The notes: a model not told the origin generated them from the letters alone. A stretch of DNA of 64,000 nucleotides from Sheuella sp. (GCA_030650995.1 JAUSCY010000078.1:40200-104199); one strand, 5' to 3'; shown: positions 31,311-40,373, counted from the first letter of the stretch. Numbers and translations: made by a program.

Positions 31311-31859
31311 TCAGCCTCCAGGGAAGAATTGCAACATCGCCGCGCAAATGACAGCGTAGCGGGCAAACTTGCCGACTGCAATATAAAACAGGCAGGACCA
31401 GAAAGGCATCCGCATCCAGCCCGCCACACCACAAAGCGGATCTCCTACCAGCGGCAGCCAGGAAAACAGCAAAACAGGTGCGCCAAAGCGGCGTGCCAGA
31501 AACTCGGCATGCGCCTGCCAGCGGCCTGGCTGGGCGGACTTTGCCTCACTTGCCGGCACAACGTCCTCAACAGACTGAGCGGCCATGGCGGGCCTAGAGT
31601 CTTCAGGTGGGCCAGCCAGAGCCAGCCTGGCTCCCAATCCCATCCAGTAGGTAATCACTCCACCAAGCGTATTTCCAACTGTCGCCACACCTATCGCAAG
31701 CCAGACGGCTGAAGGAGTCAGCGCCACGTATGTCAGTAGCGCGGGCTCCGAGCCCAGAGGCAACAGTGTGGAAGCAAGCAAACTCACCAGAAAAATGGCA
31801 CCCAGCCCGAACTCAGGCAAGGCCAGCCAGTTGAGTAACGTCTCAGTGAGGTGTTCCAG
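31311..31859 (-). CDS. yqaA: YqaA/DedA-like (SNARE-associated) membrane protein, apparent CTG start
   Basis: Small inner-membrane protein of the VTT/DedA superfamily, YqaA branch: ALPEFGLGAIFLVSLLASTLLPLGSEPALLTYVAL, GNTLGGVITYWMG and LLFSWLPLVGDPLCGVAGWMRM. DedA relatives act as lipid scramblases or undecaprenyl-phosphate carriers; for YqaA the role is unproven. The track starts at TTG 31820, but the family normally has about a dozen more residues. In frame upstream, CTG at 31859 sits 6 bases behind a strong AAAGGAG, with a stop codon further up and no ATG, GTG or TTG between. I therefore start it at the CTG, giving 182 residues. Confidence 0.82.
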   Translation of the reverse strand: MEHLTETLLNWLALPEFGLGAIFLVSLLASTLLPLGSEPALLTYVALTPSAVWLAIGVATVGNTLGGVITYWMGLGARLALAGPPEDSRPAMAAQSVEDVVPASEAKSAQPGRWQAHAEFLARRFGAPVLLFSWLPLVGDPLCGVAGWMRMPFWSCLFYIAVGKFARYAVICAAMLQFFPGG

Positions 31860-31988
31860 AACAAACTCCTTTCACAAATCAGGCGCGTTAAAAACATGCC
31901 GGGTTAAATGCTGAATGAATCAACGATATTGCTGCGTGGGATAATGTCACATCGGGCAATCAGACGACGCCTCACCATCAGGAACATC

Positions 31989-33497
31989 ATGTCCACAGAT
32001 TATCTCAAGCGCATTCTGACCTCTAAAGTGTATGACGTCGCGGTCGAGACACCGCTTGAACTCGCCCCACAGTTATCGGCACGTACTGGCAACCGTATGC
32101 TTCTCAAGCGCGAAGATACTCAACCCGTATTCAGTTTCAAGCTGCGCGGAGCCTATAACAAAATGGCACATTTGCCTGCTGCCGCGCTTGCACGAGGCGT
32201 CATTGCCGCCTCCGCCGGCAACCACGCCCAGGGTGTCGCCCTGTCTGCCAAAAGACTGGGCTGCAAAGCCGTAATCGTGATGCCCACCACGACCCCACGC
32301 GTCAAAATCGATGCCGTGTGTGCCCTCGGCGCAGAGGTCATCTTGCATGGCGAAAGCTACAGCGACGCCTACGAGCATGCGCTGACGCTCGAGAAAAAAA
32401 ATCACATGTCCTTTGTCCACCCCTTTGACGATCCGGACGTGATTGCAGGACAAGGCACGATTGGTATGGAAATTTTGCGTCAGCACCCGGGCCCCATTGA
32501 TGCGATTTTTGTCGCGATCGGCGGCGGCGGACTGATCGGCGGCATCGCGGCTTACGTTAAACAATTACGTCCTGAAATCAAAATCATCGGCGTACAAACC
32601 GTTGATTCTGACGCAATGACACGCAGCATCAAAGCGGGACGCCGTGTGCAGCTTGCCGATGTCGGGTTATTTTCTGACGGCACGGCCGTCAAACAAGTAG
32701 GGATTGAAACCTTCAGGCTCGCTCGTGAGTACGTCGATGACTACATTCTGGTCGATACCGATGCAATTTGCGCGGCACTTAAAGACGTATTCCAGGATAC
32801 GCGCAGCGTGCTTGAGCCAGCGGGCGCGCTGGCACTTGCCGGTGCAAAACAGTACGCACTGGATCACAAACTTAAAAACAAAACCCTGGTCTCGATCGCT
32901 TGCGGGGCAAACATGAATTTCGATCGGCTGCGATTTGTTGCGGAGCGTGCCGAGGTTGGCGAGTCTCGCGAAGCGGTATTCGCAGTAACGCTACCCGAGC
33001 AACGCGGTAGTTTCCGCAAATTTTGTGAACTGGTCGGCAATCGCAATGTCACTGAGTTCAACTACCGCATTTCGGATTCCAGCCTGGCACATGTTTTTGT
33101 AGGCGTTCAGGTTCAAAGTCCTGCCGAGTCCGAAAAGATCGCGTCGATATTCCGTAAAAATAATTTTGCCACGCTCGACCTCAGTCACGATGAAATGGCC
33201 AAAACACATTTGCGCCATATGGTCGGCGGACGCTCAAGCATGGCCGACAACGAATTGCTGTACCGATTTGAATTTCCTGAGCGGCCAGGTGCGCTGATGC
33301 GTTTTTTGAACTCAATGAAACCAGACTGGAATATCAGTCTGTTTCACTACCGCAATCAAGGCGCGGATTACGGCCAGATCCTGATTGGCATCCAAGTCCC
33401 TGCAGGCAATAAAAAAGCATTTAAGGCGTTTCTGGACGAAGTGGGGTATCCGCACTGGAACGAAAGCGAAAATCCCGCTTACAAGCTATTTCTGTAA
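31989..33497 (+). CDS. ilvA: Threonine ammonia-lyase, biosynthetic (IlvA)
   Basis: PLP enzyme deaminating threonine to 2-oxobutanoate, first step to isoleucine. I start at the ATG at 31989, which has AGGA 7 bases upstream; the track start at 31908 is too far up. In 502 residues: the PLP Lys near 51 in FSFKLRGAYNKM, AASAGNHAQGVALSA, GGGGLIGGIAAYVK, and two C-terminal ACT-like regulatory regions (GSFRKFCELVGNRNVTEFNYR; YRFEFPERPGALMRFL) that mark the isoleucine-inhibited biosynthetic form. An extended -10-like TGGGATAAT lies at 31938-31946. Divergent from yqaA, convergent with apt. Confidence 0.96.
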   Translation: MSTDYLKRILTSKVYDVAVETPLELAPQLSARTGNRMLLKREDTQPVFSFKLRGAYNKMAHLPAAALARGVIAASAGNHAQGVALSAKRLGCKAVIVMPTTTPRVKIDAVCALGAEVILHGESYSDAYEHALTLEKKNHMSFVHPFDDPDVIAGQGTIGMEILRQHPGPIDAIFVAIGGGGLIGGIAAYVKQLRPEIKIIGVQTVDSDAMTRSIKAGRRVQLADVGLFSDGTAVKQVGIETFRLAREYVDDYILVDTDAICAALKDVFQDTRSVLEPAGALALAGAKQYALDHKLKNKTLVSIACGANMNFDRLRFVAERAEVGESREAVFAVTLPEQRGSFRKFCELVGNRNVTEFNYRISDSSLAHVFVGVQVQSPAESEKIASIFRKNNFATLDLSHDEMAKTHLRHMVGGRSSMADNELLYRFEFPERPGALMRFLNSMKPDWNISLFHYRNQGADYGQILIGIQVPAGNKKAFKAFLDEVGYPHWNESENPAYKLFL

Positions 33498-33541
33498 TCT
33501 GAGTCTGGATCAAAGCGAGTACGCGGGATCGGGGCAAGCAA

Positions 33542-34114
33542 TCAGTCCCCTGCAAACTGACATAAGCTGAAAAAAGGCGTCTCTGTCTTGGCAATCAGTT
33601 TCGAGCCGCCCAGCTCTGGCAAATCAACGATTGCCAGGGCTTCGACCACGTTGCCGCCAAGCTGCTGTAACAGCTTGATCGCAGCAACCATCGTGCCCCC
33701 TGTCGCAACCAGATCATCGACCAGGAGCACACGCTGACCGGGTTTGACAGCATCGATATGCAACTCGACGGTATCGTTGCCATATTCGAGTTCATAAGAC
33801 TGTGCCACGGTCTGGTGGGGTAACTTTCCTTTCTTGCGTACTGGCACAAATCCGACATTTAAGGCATACGCCAGCGCACTGCCTAAAATAAAACCACGCG
33901 CATCGATTCCCACCACGACATCGATGCGCTGGCGCATGTGCCGGTACACCATCAAATCGATTAGCGAGCGAAACGCTGCGGGGTCCTGCAGCAACGGCGT
34001 AATGTCACGAAACATGACACCAGGCTTTGGCCAGTCAGGTACGGTACGAATCAGATCACGCACGCAGTCAAGTGACTGTTGAAGAGGGCTCGGAACAATC
34101 GGCAGGCTGCTCAT
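33542..34114 (-). CDS. apt: Adenine phosphoribosyltransferase Apt
   Basis: Salvages adenine with PRPP to AMP. The type I PRTase fold is shown by [44 protein letters not shown] and the PRPP loop [22 protein letters not shown]. 190 residues is normal with a slightly extended N-terminus. The start overlaps the purT stop by 4 bases (ATGA), joining salvage to de novo purine synthesis in one transcript. Confidence 0.96.
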   Translation of the reverse strand: MSSLPIVPSPLQQSLDCVRDLIRTVPDWPKPGVMFRDITPLLQDPAAFRSLIDLMVYRHMRQRIDVVVGIDARGFILGSALAYALNVGFVPVRKKGKLPHQTVAQSYELEYGNDTVELHIDAVKPGQRVLLVDDLVATGGTMVAAIKLLQQLGGNVVEALAIVDLPELGGSKLIAKTETPFFSLCQFAGD

Positions 34115-35331
34115 CGGACACGCACCGCAGACGATACGCGTTTGGCTTTCGCTCGCGCGGCCTCGACGGTTTCAGCTGTTGCCAGCCCCACCCCCATTCG
34201 TCGCTTTTTAAAAGATTCTGGCTTACCGAACAAACGAATATCAGTACCTGGTTCAGAAAGGGCCTGGGCAACCCCCTCAAACGCAACACCTTTCGCGTCA
34301 ACGCCGCCATAAATCACACTGCTTGCCGCAGGAGCCCTCAGGCTTGTATCGACCGGCAGCCCAAGTAAGGCGCGCGCATGTAATTCAAACTCATTCTGAC
34401 CCTGGGAGATTAATGTCACCAGACCGGTGTCATGTGGGCGCGGACTCACTTCGGAGAACCAGACCTCGTCACCCGACACAAATAATTCAACACCAAATAT
34501 CCCCTGTCCTCCCAGGCTAGTCGTGACATCCAGGGCGATCTGTCTGGCACGCGCCAAAGCCTGCGCGGACATTGGCTGTGGCTGCCAGCTCTCGACATAA
34601 TCGCCCTCCACCTGCAAGTGACCGATCGGCTCACAGAATTTGGTTTCGATCGAACCATCAGCTGCCCGGGCACGCACGGTCAGCAGCGTGATCTCGTACT
34701 CGAAGTCGATAAATCCCTCAACAATCACCCGGTCTGCTCCGACCCGCCCACCCTGCCTGGCAATCGCCCAGGCGCTGGCCACATCGGCTGCGCTGCGCAA
34801 CACGGACTGGCCCTTGCCTGAAGAGGACATGACAGGCTTGACCAGGCAAGGAAAACCAATTGCATCAGTGGCCTGTCCCAGGGACTCTACCGAATCTGCA
34901 AAACGATAAGGAGACGTCGGCAAACCAAGCGTTTCAGCAGCCAGGCGGCGAATACCCTCGCGATTCATCGTGAGTTGTGCTGCGCGCGCCGTGGGCGTGA
35001 CGCGCACTATTCCTGCCGCCTCAAGCTCGACCAGCAGATCAGTCGCGATCGCTTCGATTTCAGGAACAATGACATGTGGACGTTCTTTTTCAATCAGCGC
35101 GCGCAAGGCTTCGCGATCCGTCATGGCGATCACATGACTGCGATGCGCAACCTGATGGCCCGGCGCATCGGCATAACGGTCCACGGCAATCACCTCTACA
35201 CCCAGGCGCTGCAAGGAAATAATGACTTCTTTACCCAGTTCACCCGACCCAAGCAGCATGACACGCAATGCAGTGTCTGAGAGGGGAGTCCCGAGAGTGG
35301 GCGCATACGCAGGTATTGAAGCAAAAGTCAT
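34111..35331 (-). CDS. purT: Formate-dependent GAR transformylase PurT
   Basis: ATP-grasp enzyme that makes formyl-GAR in purine synthesis from free formate and ATP, independent of formyl-folate. Marks: [44 protein letters not shown], the ATP-grasp core [50 protein letters not shown]. Length 406. It leads the purT-apt pair and is divergent from kdsD across about 120 bases. Confidence 0.97.
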   Translation of the reverse strand: MTFASIPAYAPTLGTPLSDTALRVMLLGSGELGKEVIISLQRLGVEVIAVDRYADAPGHQVAHRSHVIAMTDREALRALIEKERPHVIVPEIEAIATDLLVELEAAGIVRVTPTARAAQLTMNREGIRRLAAETLGLPTSPYRFADSVESLGQATDAIGFPCLVKPVMSSSGKGQSVLRSAADVASAWAIARQGGRVGADRVIVEGFIDFEYEITLLTVRARAADGSIETKFCEPIGHLQVEGDYVESWQPQPMSAQALARARQIALDVTTSLGGQGIFGVELFVSGDEVWFSEVSPRPHDTGLVTLISQGQNEFELHARALLGLPVDTSLRAPAASSVIYGGVDAKGVAFEGVAQALSEPGTDIRLFGKPESFKKRRMGVGLATAETVEAARAKAKRVSSAVRVR

Positions 35332-35451
35332 AGCAGAGTCCTAGTTTGAACAATTCTGGTGTCTGGCACCGATAACCTGTCAAGAGTGCCACATGATGCA
35401 CTGACTGGCAACTCTCGCCCATCTGAGCCGTGAAGCGATTAAAATCGTCGA

Positions 35452-36441
35452 ATGTCATTAAATGAATCTGATTTGCTCGCTAACGCACTGACGTCTGCCA
35501 GCAAGACTCTGCAACTCGAAGCGCAAGCTATTCTTGAACTTGAGCAAAGGCTTGGGGACGAGTTTGGTCGCGCGGTTTCCCTGATGCTGCAATGTCAGGG
35601 CCGCGTGGTGGTCTGCGGCCTTGGGAAAACAGGCCACATTGCCCGCAAAATCGCGGCCACGCTTGCCTCCACGGGAACGCCCTCTTTTTTCCTCCATGCT
35701 GCGGAAGCCGTTCACGGCGACATCGGTATGATTGGCCCGCAGGACTTACTGGTTGCACTGTCCTATTCGGGCGCAGGCCAGGAACTCCTGAGTATTTTGC
35801 CTGCAGCACACCGACTAGGCGTCAAAGTCATTGCCATGACCGGGCATCCGCAATCCGAGCTTGCCCGCTTGTGCGATGTCCACCTCGATGCCAGCGTATC
35901 CCAGGAAGCCTGCCCACTGAATCTGGCGCCAACCTCCAGCACGACGGTTGCACTCGCACTAGGCGACGCCCTGGCAGTAGCTTGTCTGCAGGCCAGGGGC
36001 TTTGGCGCAGAAGACTTCGCACGCTCACATCCAGGTGGTGCACTCGGGCGCAAACTGCTCACCAGAGTGTCCGATGTCATGAAAAAAGACGCTGCGCTCC
36101 CGACTGTCGGTCAAGATGCGACGATTTTCGAAGCGCTCGAAGAAATCTCCCGAAAAGGCATGGGTATGACTGCGGTCGTCGATGCCTCAGGCTATGCGAC
36201 GGGAATTTTCACTGATGGCGACCTGCGTCGCCTGATCGAGCGAATTGGTGATGTACGTGGCGTAAAAGTTGCTGATGCGATGACTAAAAATCCCCGCCAT
36301 ATCCGTGCTGATGCATTAGCTGTGGATGCGGCATTAATCATGGACAGCCACCGGCTGAATCAGATACTTGTCTCTGATTCCGAGGGAAAACTGGTTGGCG
36401 CCACACATATGCATGACCTGATGGCCGCCAAGGTTGTCTGA
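35452..36441 (+). CDS. kdsD: Arabinose 5-phosphate isomerase KdsD (KpsF/GutQ)
   Basis: Converts ribulose 5-phosphate to arabinose 5-phosphate, precursor of Kdo for lipopolysaccharide. Residues about 30-170 are a SIS domain (GRVVVCGLGKTGHIARKIAATLASTGTPSFFLHAAEAVHGDIGMI, SYSGAGQEL), residues 205-325 a CBS pair (VSDVMKKDAALPTV, GMGMTAVVDASGYATGIFTDGDLRRLIE). 7 bases before kdsC; first of the kds-lpt run. Confidence 0.96.
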   Translation: MSLNESDLLANALTSASKTLQLEAQAILELEQRLGDEFGRAVSLMLQCQGRVVVCGLGKTGHIARKIAATLASTGTPSFFLHAAEAVHGDIGMIGPQDLLVALSYSGAGQELLSILPAAHRLGVKVIAMTGHPQSELARLCDVHLDASVSQEACPLNLAPTSSTTVALALGDALAVACLQARGFGAEDFARSHPGGALGRKLLTRVSDVMKKDAALPTVGQDATIFEALEEISRKGMGMTAVVDASGYATGIFTDGDLRRLIERIGDVRGVKVADAMTKNPRHIRADALAVDAALIMDSHRLNQILVSDSEGKLVGATHMHDLMAAKVV

Positions 36442-36448
36442 ATAAAAC

Positions 36449-37048
36449 ATGAAAAAAACCGACACTTTCAGCCATCCCGCCGAAGCCCTCATTCTTTCGC
36501 GCATACCGCCCTCTACGCGCGAACGCCTCACAAACCTGCGCCTCATGGTGTTTGATGTAGATGGCGTGCTGACCGATGGCAGTCTTTGGTACGGTGAAAA
36601 TGGCGAAGTACTCAAACGATTCAACGTGCATGACGGACACGGGCTGAAAATGCTCAGTATCAGCGGAATCAAAGTCGCACTCGTCACCGGCAGGCAGGGG
36701 CCTATCGTTGACAGACGTGCGGCAGAACTTGGTCTGGGTGATGTCCTGCAGGATGTACGCGACAAAGGGGCTGCGCTTGCGACACTGGCTAAACGTCACC
36801 ACCTGAAACTCGACCAGATTGGTTTTATCGGCGATGACTTGATCGATCTGCCCGCGATGCGATTAGCCGGCTTTGCAGCGACAGTGCCCGAAGCGCCCTC
36901 TTACATCGCACAAGCCGCACACTGGGTGTCAACTCGCTCAGGCGGTCAGGGTGCTGCGCGCGAATGCTGCGATCTGATCCTGGCCGCGCAACAGCGCCTG
37001 AGTCAATTTTTCCAGCCAGGCTTGCTCGGCCCCGGCGTAGTGCAATAA
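36449..37048 (+). CDS. kdsC: Kdo 8-phosphate phosphatase KdsC
   Basis: HAD-superfamily phosphatase, tetrameric C0-type without cap, releasing Kdo from Kdo 8-phosphate. The nucleophile pair is Asp36 and Asp38 in LRLMVFDVDGVLTDG, then ALVTGRQGPIVDRRA and the acidic IGFIGDDLIDLPAMRLAGFA. The N-terminus is about 20 residues longer than the smallest members. It is followed by lptC after 8 bases. Confidence 0.96.
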   Translation: MKKTDTFSHPAEALILSRIPPSTRERLTNLRLMVFDVDGVLTDGSLWYGENGEVLKRFNVHDGHGLKMLSISGIKVALVTGRQGPIVDRRAAELGLGDVLQDVRDKGAALATLAKRHHLKLDQIGFIGDDLIDLPAMRLAGFAATVPEAPSYIAQAAHWVSTRSGGQGAARECCDLILAAQQRLSQFFQPGLLGPGVVQ

Positions 37049-37056
37049 GGTTAGGC

Positions 37057-37671
37057 ATGAAAGAAAGATTCGCCCTGATTATTTCCGTAGGTATTCTGTT
37101 CATTCTGGTGGCCAGCACCTGGTGGGCCGCTGACTACGCCCAGCGAGCCGTGGATATCGACCCTCCTTCGCGTCTGACGCATGAGCCTGACAACTGGGCA
37201 AAAACACTAGTCTTGCTCCGTACTAATCAGCAGGGACAAGTATTCCAGAGGCTTGAGGGCGACCTCATGGAGCATTTCCCGGATGATGATTCTTACGAAA
37301 TCCTCAAACCCCGAGCCTTCGTTTTACGCCCGCAAAACCCGCTCATCATTGCGACTTCACGCACAGCCACAATTTATGAGAATGGTGACCGTATTGTTAT
37401 GCACGGTGATGCGGTCATTTTGCGTATGGGCGATCAAGAGCGTGCGCCACTGAATTTCCGCAGCGACGAGCTGACCATGCTGGTTAAGCAAGACATCACG
37501 TACACTGACCTTCCTGCAACAGCGGTCAGCGGGCGTTCTAGAATGAGTGGTGTGGGAATGCGTTACAACAATGCATCGCAGACGCTTGATGTCCAGAAAT
37601 CAACAGATGTAGATATCGCAGCAAAAGACAGCCGTAACAACTCTGAACCCGCTCAAAAAGCAAAACCATGA
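37057..37671 (+). CDS. lptC: LPS export protein LptC
   Basis: Bitopic inner-membrane protein passing LPS from LptB2FG to the LptA bridge. Start is the ATG at 37057 (MKERFALIISVGILFILVASTWWAAD), whose N-terminal helix anchors it; the track start at 36964 is inside kdsC. The rest is a periplasmic beta-jellyroll (ENGDRIVMHGDAVILRMGD...). The stop overlaps the lptA start by 4 bases. Confidence 0.92.
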   Translation: MKERFALIISVGILFILVASTWWAADYAQRAVDIDPPSRLTHEPDNWAKTLVLLRTNQQGQVFQRLEGDLMEHFPDDDSYEILKPRAFVLRPQNPLIIATSRTATIYENGDRIVMHGDAVILRMGDQERAPLNFRSDELTMLVKQDITYTDLPATAVSGRSRMSGVGMRYNNASQTLDVQKSTDVDIAAKDSRNNSEPAQKAKP

Positions 37672-38357
37672 TCAGAATCTCCAAGAGACATACCTTAAAC
37701 ATGCTGTCGGCAATCGTCATCGGCACTGTGATCTGCATGAGTGCCTTGCCCATCGCGCACGCACAGAGCAAGGCCACACCTGCGGCACCTGCCGCGCCTG
37801 TTGAGCAACCCAGCACACAGATTCTGTCCGACACTCTGCACTACGATGACATCAAGCGCGAAAGCACCTTTACTGGCAATGTCGTGATGACGCGCGGGCT
37901 GATGACCATGAACTCAGACACACTCATACTCAAAGAAGAGAGTGATGGCGCACAATTTGGCACGGCCACGGTCGCACCCGGCAAGCGCGTATTTATCCGT
38001 CAGGAGCGCCCTGAAACTTTCGAGGTCCTCGAAGGGGTGGGTCAGCGGGCAGAATATAACGGCAGGGATGAGATTTTTGACTTAATCGGTCAGGCTATTG
38101 TTACGCGATTCATCTGCGGCCAGCAATTCGATACCGTCAGTGGCGAAAGAGTTCGCTACAGCCAGAAAACCGACACCTATGAAGCATTTTCCGGGCCGAA
38201 CTCGGCCAACACGGGTGGTCGCGTGCGCTCGGTGGCACAGCCCCGCGCACGTACTGACGCTGCCGTCGCTGCATGTCGGGCCAAGCAGGGTGCGCCAACA
38301 AGCAAGGCGCCCGCCGCCCCCTTACCGGTTCCTCGCGCTAACCCCACTCAAAACTAA
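37668..38357 (+). CDS. lptA: LPS transport periplasmic protein LptA
   Basis: Periplasmic bridge protein of LPS export with an OstA-like jellyroll. A signal ends near ALPIAHAQS, followed by an Ala/Pro linker, then [38 protein letters not shown], and [17 protein letters not shown]. The C-terminal tail is unusually Ala/Pro-rich ([19 protein letters not shown]). Coupled to lptC by overlap; lptB follows after 35 bases. Confidence 0.93.
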   Translation: MIRISKRHTLNMLSAIVIGTVICMSALPIAHAQSKATPAAPAAPVEQPSTQILSDTLHYDDIKRESTFTGNVVMTRGLMTMNSDTLILKEESDGAQFGTATVAPGKRVFIRQERPETFEVLEGVGQRAEYNGRDEIFDLIGQAIVTRFICGQQFDTVSGERVRYSQKTDTYEAFSGPNSANTGGRVRSVAQPRARTDAAVAACRAKQGAPTSKAPAAPLPVPRANPTQN

Positions 38358-38392
38358 TCCCTTTTTCAGACCTCCCCCCCAGATACCCAAGC

Positions 38393-39181
38393 ATGCAATC
38401 AACGCCTACTCTCAATGCCGCCCCTCAACCCGTCATGCCTGCCGGCAGTCTGAGTGCGACGGGTCTGCGCAAATCGTACGGTGGACGCATGGTGGTCCAG
38501 GATGTTTCGCTTTCGGTTAACAGTGGCGAGGTTGTCGGCTTGCTCGGGCCAAACGGCGCAGGCAAAACCACGAGTTTCTACATGATTGTCGGTCTGGTCG
38601 CGGCGGATGCGGGTCGCATAGAGATTGATGGAAACTCCATCAGCAGCATGCCGATTCATCAACGTGCGCGCAAAGGCCTGTCCTATCTGCCCCAGGATGC
38701 ATCCGTCTTTCGGCGGCTGACGGTCGAAGAAAACATCCGCGCAGTACTTGAACTGCAGTTTGACGAAAATGGGCGTCGCTTTTCAAAAACGAAAATCGAA
38801 GAGCAGCTTGACGCCTTGCTCGACGAGTTACAAATCTCTCATATCCGTTCCAATAACGCTCTGTCACTTTCGGGTGGCGAAAGACGCCGGGTGGAAATCT
38901 CCCGCGCACTGGCCACACGTCCAAGATTCATTTTGCTTGATGAACCCTTTGCCGGTGTTGATCCCATTGCAGTGATCGAAATCCAGCGAATCGTACGCTT
39001 TCTGAAAAGTCGTGGAATTGGCGTACTCATCACTGACCATAATGTCCGCGAAACGCTAGGCATTTGTGATCGGGCCTACATCATTAGTGACGGCAAGGTG
39101 CTGACCAGCGGCCAACCCGACCAAATTGTTGACGACCCGTCGGTACGTCGCGTCTATCTGGGCGAACACTTCAAAATGTAA
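38393..39181 (+). CDS. lptB: LPS export ABC transporter ATPase LptB
   Basis: Cytoplasmic ATPase driving LPS extraction by LptFG. Walker [19 protein letters not shown], the signature [15 protein letters not shown], Walker [14 protein letters not shown] and the switch His in [14 protein letters not shown] are all intact. The N-terminus carries about 20 extra residues before [13 protein letters not shown]. In many relatives rpoN follows; here it does not. Confidence 0.97.
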   Translation: MQSTPTLNAAPQPVMPAGSLSATGLRKSYGGRMVVQDVSLSVNSGEVVGLLGPNGAGKTTSFYMIVGLVAADAGRIEIDGNSISSMPIHQRARKGLSYLPQDASVFRRLTVEENIRAVLELQFDENGRRFSKTKIEEQLDALLDELQISHIRSNNALSLSGGERRRVEISRALATRPRFILLDEPFAGVDPIAVIEIQRIVRFLKSRGIGVLITDHNVRETLGICDRAYIISDGKVLTSGQPDQIVDDPSVRRVYLGEHFKM

Positions 39182-39187
39182 CTCCAG

Positions 39188-39245
39188 CCGTGCATGCAGA
39201 CTCAAGTCTCGACATGCACGGATCTCGCGCCATGGAAAATGGCGC
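39188..39245 (+). other. Two adjacent hairpins after lptB
   Basis: CCGTGCATG (39188-39196) pairs with CATGCACGG (39213-39221), with an inner AGAC/GTCT stem; then GCGCCAT (39227-39233) pairs with ATGGCGC (39239-39245). Neither is followed by a U-tract, so they may be 3'-end stabilisers or a Rho-associated end of the lpt transcript. Confidence 0.5.
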
Positions 39246-39296
39246 AGCGCACAATAAAAACATTGCTCAGGTTTGCAATAAATCAACCATTGGGTA

Positions 39297-39324
39297 TTGA
39301 TTTCCTGCGTCAAGTCACTACACT
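39297..39324 (+). promoter_or_regulatory. Candidate sigma-70 promoter of hpf
   Basis: TTGATT (39297-39302) and TACACT (39319-39324) are separated by 16 bases, a fair match to -35 and -10 elements. The predicted transcript would have an 80-base leader with AAGGAGATTACAT before the hpf ATG. Confidence 0.5.
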
Positions 39325-39413
39325 AAAGTTGTTACTTAATTATTAAAGGAGTTTGCCTAGACGTTCTTTACGCGCAATTCGCGCAACATTTTTTCCTTTC
39401 AAGGAGATTACAT

Positions 39414-39740
39414 ATGAACCTGAGCATCACTGGTCACCACCTCGACGTTACTCCCGCTATCAGGGAATATATTCATACCAAAATGGCCCGCGTTCTGCGA
39501 CATTTTGATCATGTTATCGACACACAGGTCATGCTATCGGTAGAGCCTCTGAGGCACCGGGCGGAAATTACACTCCATGTACGCGGTAAAGACATCCACT
39601 GCGAAGCAATTGAAGAAAATCTCTATGCGGCCATTGATCTGCTGATCGATAAAGTTGACCGAAAAGTCATCCAGCATAAAGACCGTACCCAAAACCACGG
39701 CCATCTCGCTGTGAAACGGCAGATTTTCGAAGCAGCCTGA
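39414..39740 (+). CDS. hpf: Ribosome hibernation promoting factor HPF (short form)
   Basis: Binds the 30S decoding region and helps ribosomes dimerise or go idle in stationary phase. MNLSITGHHLDVTPAIREYIHTKMARVLRHFDHVI is the family opening, and CEAIEENLYAAIDLLIDKVDRKVIQHKDR the end of the beta-alpha fold. 108 residues marks the short form. It has an optimal AAGGAG site, its own promoter candidate and a strong terminator. Confidence 0.95.
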   Translation: MNLSITGHHLDVTPAIREYIHTKMARVLRHFDHVIDTQVMLSVEPLRHRAEITLHVRGKDIHCEAIEENLYAAIDLLIDKVDRKVIQHKDRTQNHGHLAVKRQIFEAA

Positions 39741-39787
39741 CTGCAAGCAAGTTAAACATCAGCGGGGTTTCTAAACTTCCCGCAGCT

Positions 39788-39812
39788 AAACCCGCCTTGT
39801 GGCGGGTTTTTT
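39788..39812 (+). terminator. Rho-independent terminator after hpf
   Basis: CCCGCC (39791-39796), TTGT loop, GGCGGG (39801-39806) and a run of six T, preceded by AAA. It lies about 50 bases after the hpf stop. Confidence 0.92.
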
Positions 39813-39851
39813 AATGTATCAAGCAGCACGCGTGTTAAAGACGAATTACGA

Positions 39852-39873
39852 ACGCGTTACAGACGCGTTACAG
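39852..39873. repeat. Perfect 11-bp tandem repeat upstream of ptsN
   Basis: ACGCGTTACAG occurs twice head to tail with no mismatch, just upstream of the ptsN promoter candidate. It could be a recent slippage duplication or two half-sites for a regulator. Confidence 0.85.
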
Positions 39874-39882
39874 ACGAATACA

Positions 39883-39911
39883 TGGATATACAAACACTAC
39901 ACCCCTATAAT
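39883..39911 (+). promoter_or_regulatory. ptsN: Candidate ptsN promoter with consensus -10
   Basis: A perfect TATAAT (39906-39911) lies 17 bases after TGGATA (39883-39888, four of six consensus bases). Transcription would begin about 7 bases on, at or next to the ATG at 39918, implying a leaderless or nearly leaderless message. Confidence 0.5.
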
Positions 39912-39917
39912 CAAGGG

Positions 39918-40373
39918 ATGAAACTTTTGTCGCGTATTTTGCCTTTGAACAACATCTTGTTGAATTTGCCTGCCACGAGTAAAAAACGGGCATTCGAACA
40001 GGCTGGTCTTTTATTTGAAAATAACAACGGGCTTGAGCGGGCAGCAGTGTTCGAGAGCCTGTTCGCACGCGAACGTCTCGGTTCAACCGGCCTGGGAGGC
40101 GGCGTGGCCGTTCCTCACGGCAGGGTCAAGGGAATCAATCATTCAGTGGCCGCATTTTTGCGTCTTGATCAGCCAATTCCTTTTGATTCGCCAGATGGCA
40201 AACCCGTCAATCAGTTGTTGTGTCTGATGGCGCCCGAGTCTGCTGCGCAAGAGCATCTCGATATACTTGCCGAAGTAGCTGAGAGATTGTCTGACGAAAG
40301 CGTGCGTCAACGCCTCGCAATCGAAACGGATCCCGTGATTGTGCATCGACTGCTGACCACGGGTTCTGCCTGA
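39918..40373 (+). CDS. ptsN: PTS IIA-like nitrogen-regulatory protein PtsN (EIIANtr)
   Basis: Phospho-accepting regulator at the end of the nitrogen PTS chain, affecting potassium, nitrogen and envelope stress. The fold is EIIA-2 (PTS_EIIA_2) with the active His near 67 in GGGVAVPHGRVKG, and LFARERLGSTGLG just before it. I start at the ATG at 39918 (MKLLSRILPLNNIL), since the track start at 39882 overlies the promoter. ptsH and ptsI are not in the window; hprK follows 48 bases later. Confidence 0.93.
   Translation: MKLLSRILPLNNILLNLPATSKKRAFEQAGLLFENNNGLERAAVFESLFARERLGSTGLGGGVAVPHGRVKGINHSVAAFLRLDQPIPFDSPDGKPVNQLLCLMAPESAAQEHLDILAEVAERLSDESVRQRLAIETDPVIVHRLLTTGSA

Noticed and set aside
35592-36215. 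207-residue plus-strand ORF overlapping kdsD
   Set aside because: kdsD in the neighbouring frame has SIS and CBS motifs; this one has none and is Arg/His/Cys-rich noise.
36964-37056. Upstream extension of lptC in the ORF track
   Set aside because: It overlaps kdsC by 85 bases and precedes the hydrophobic anchor that should be N-terminal.
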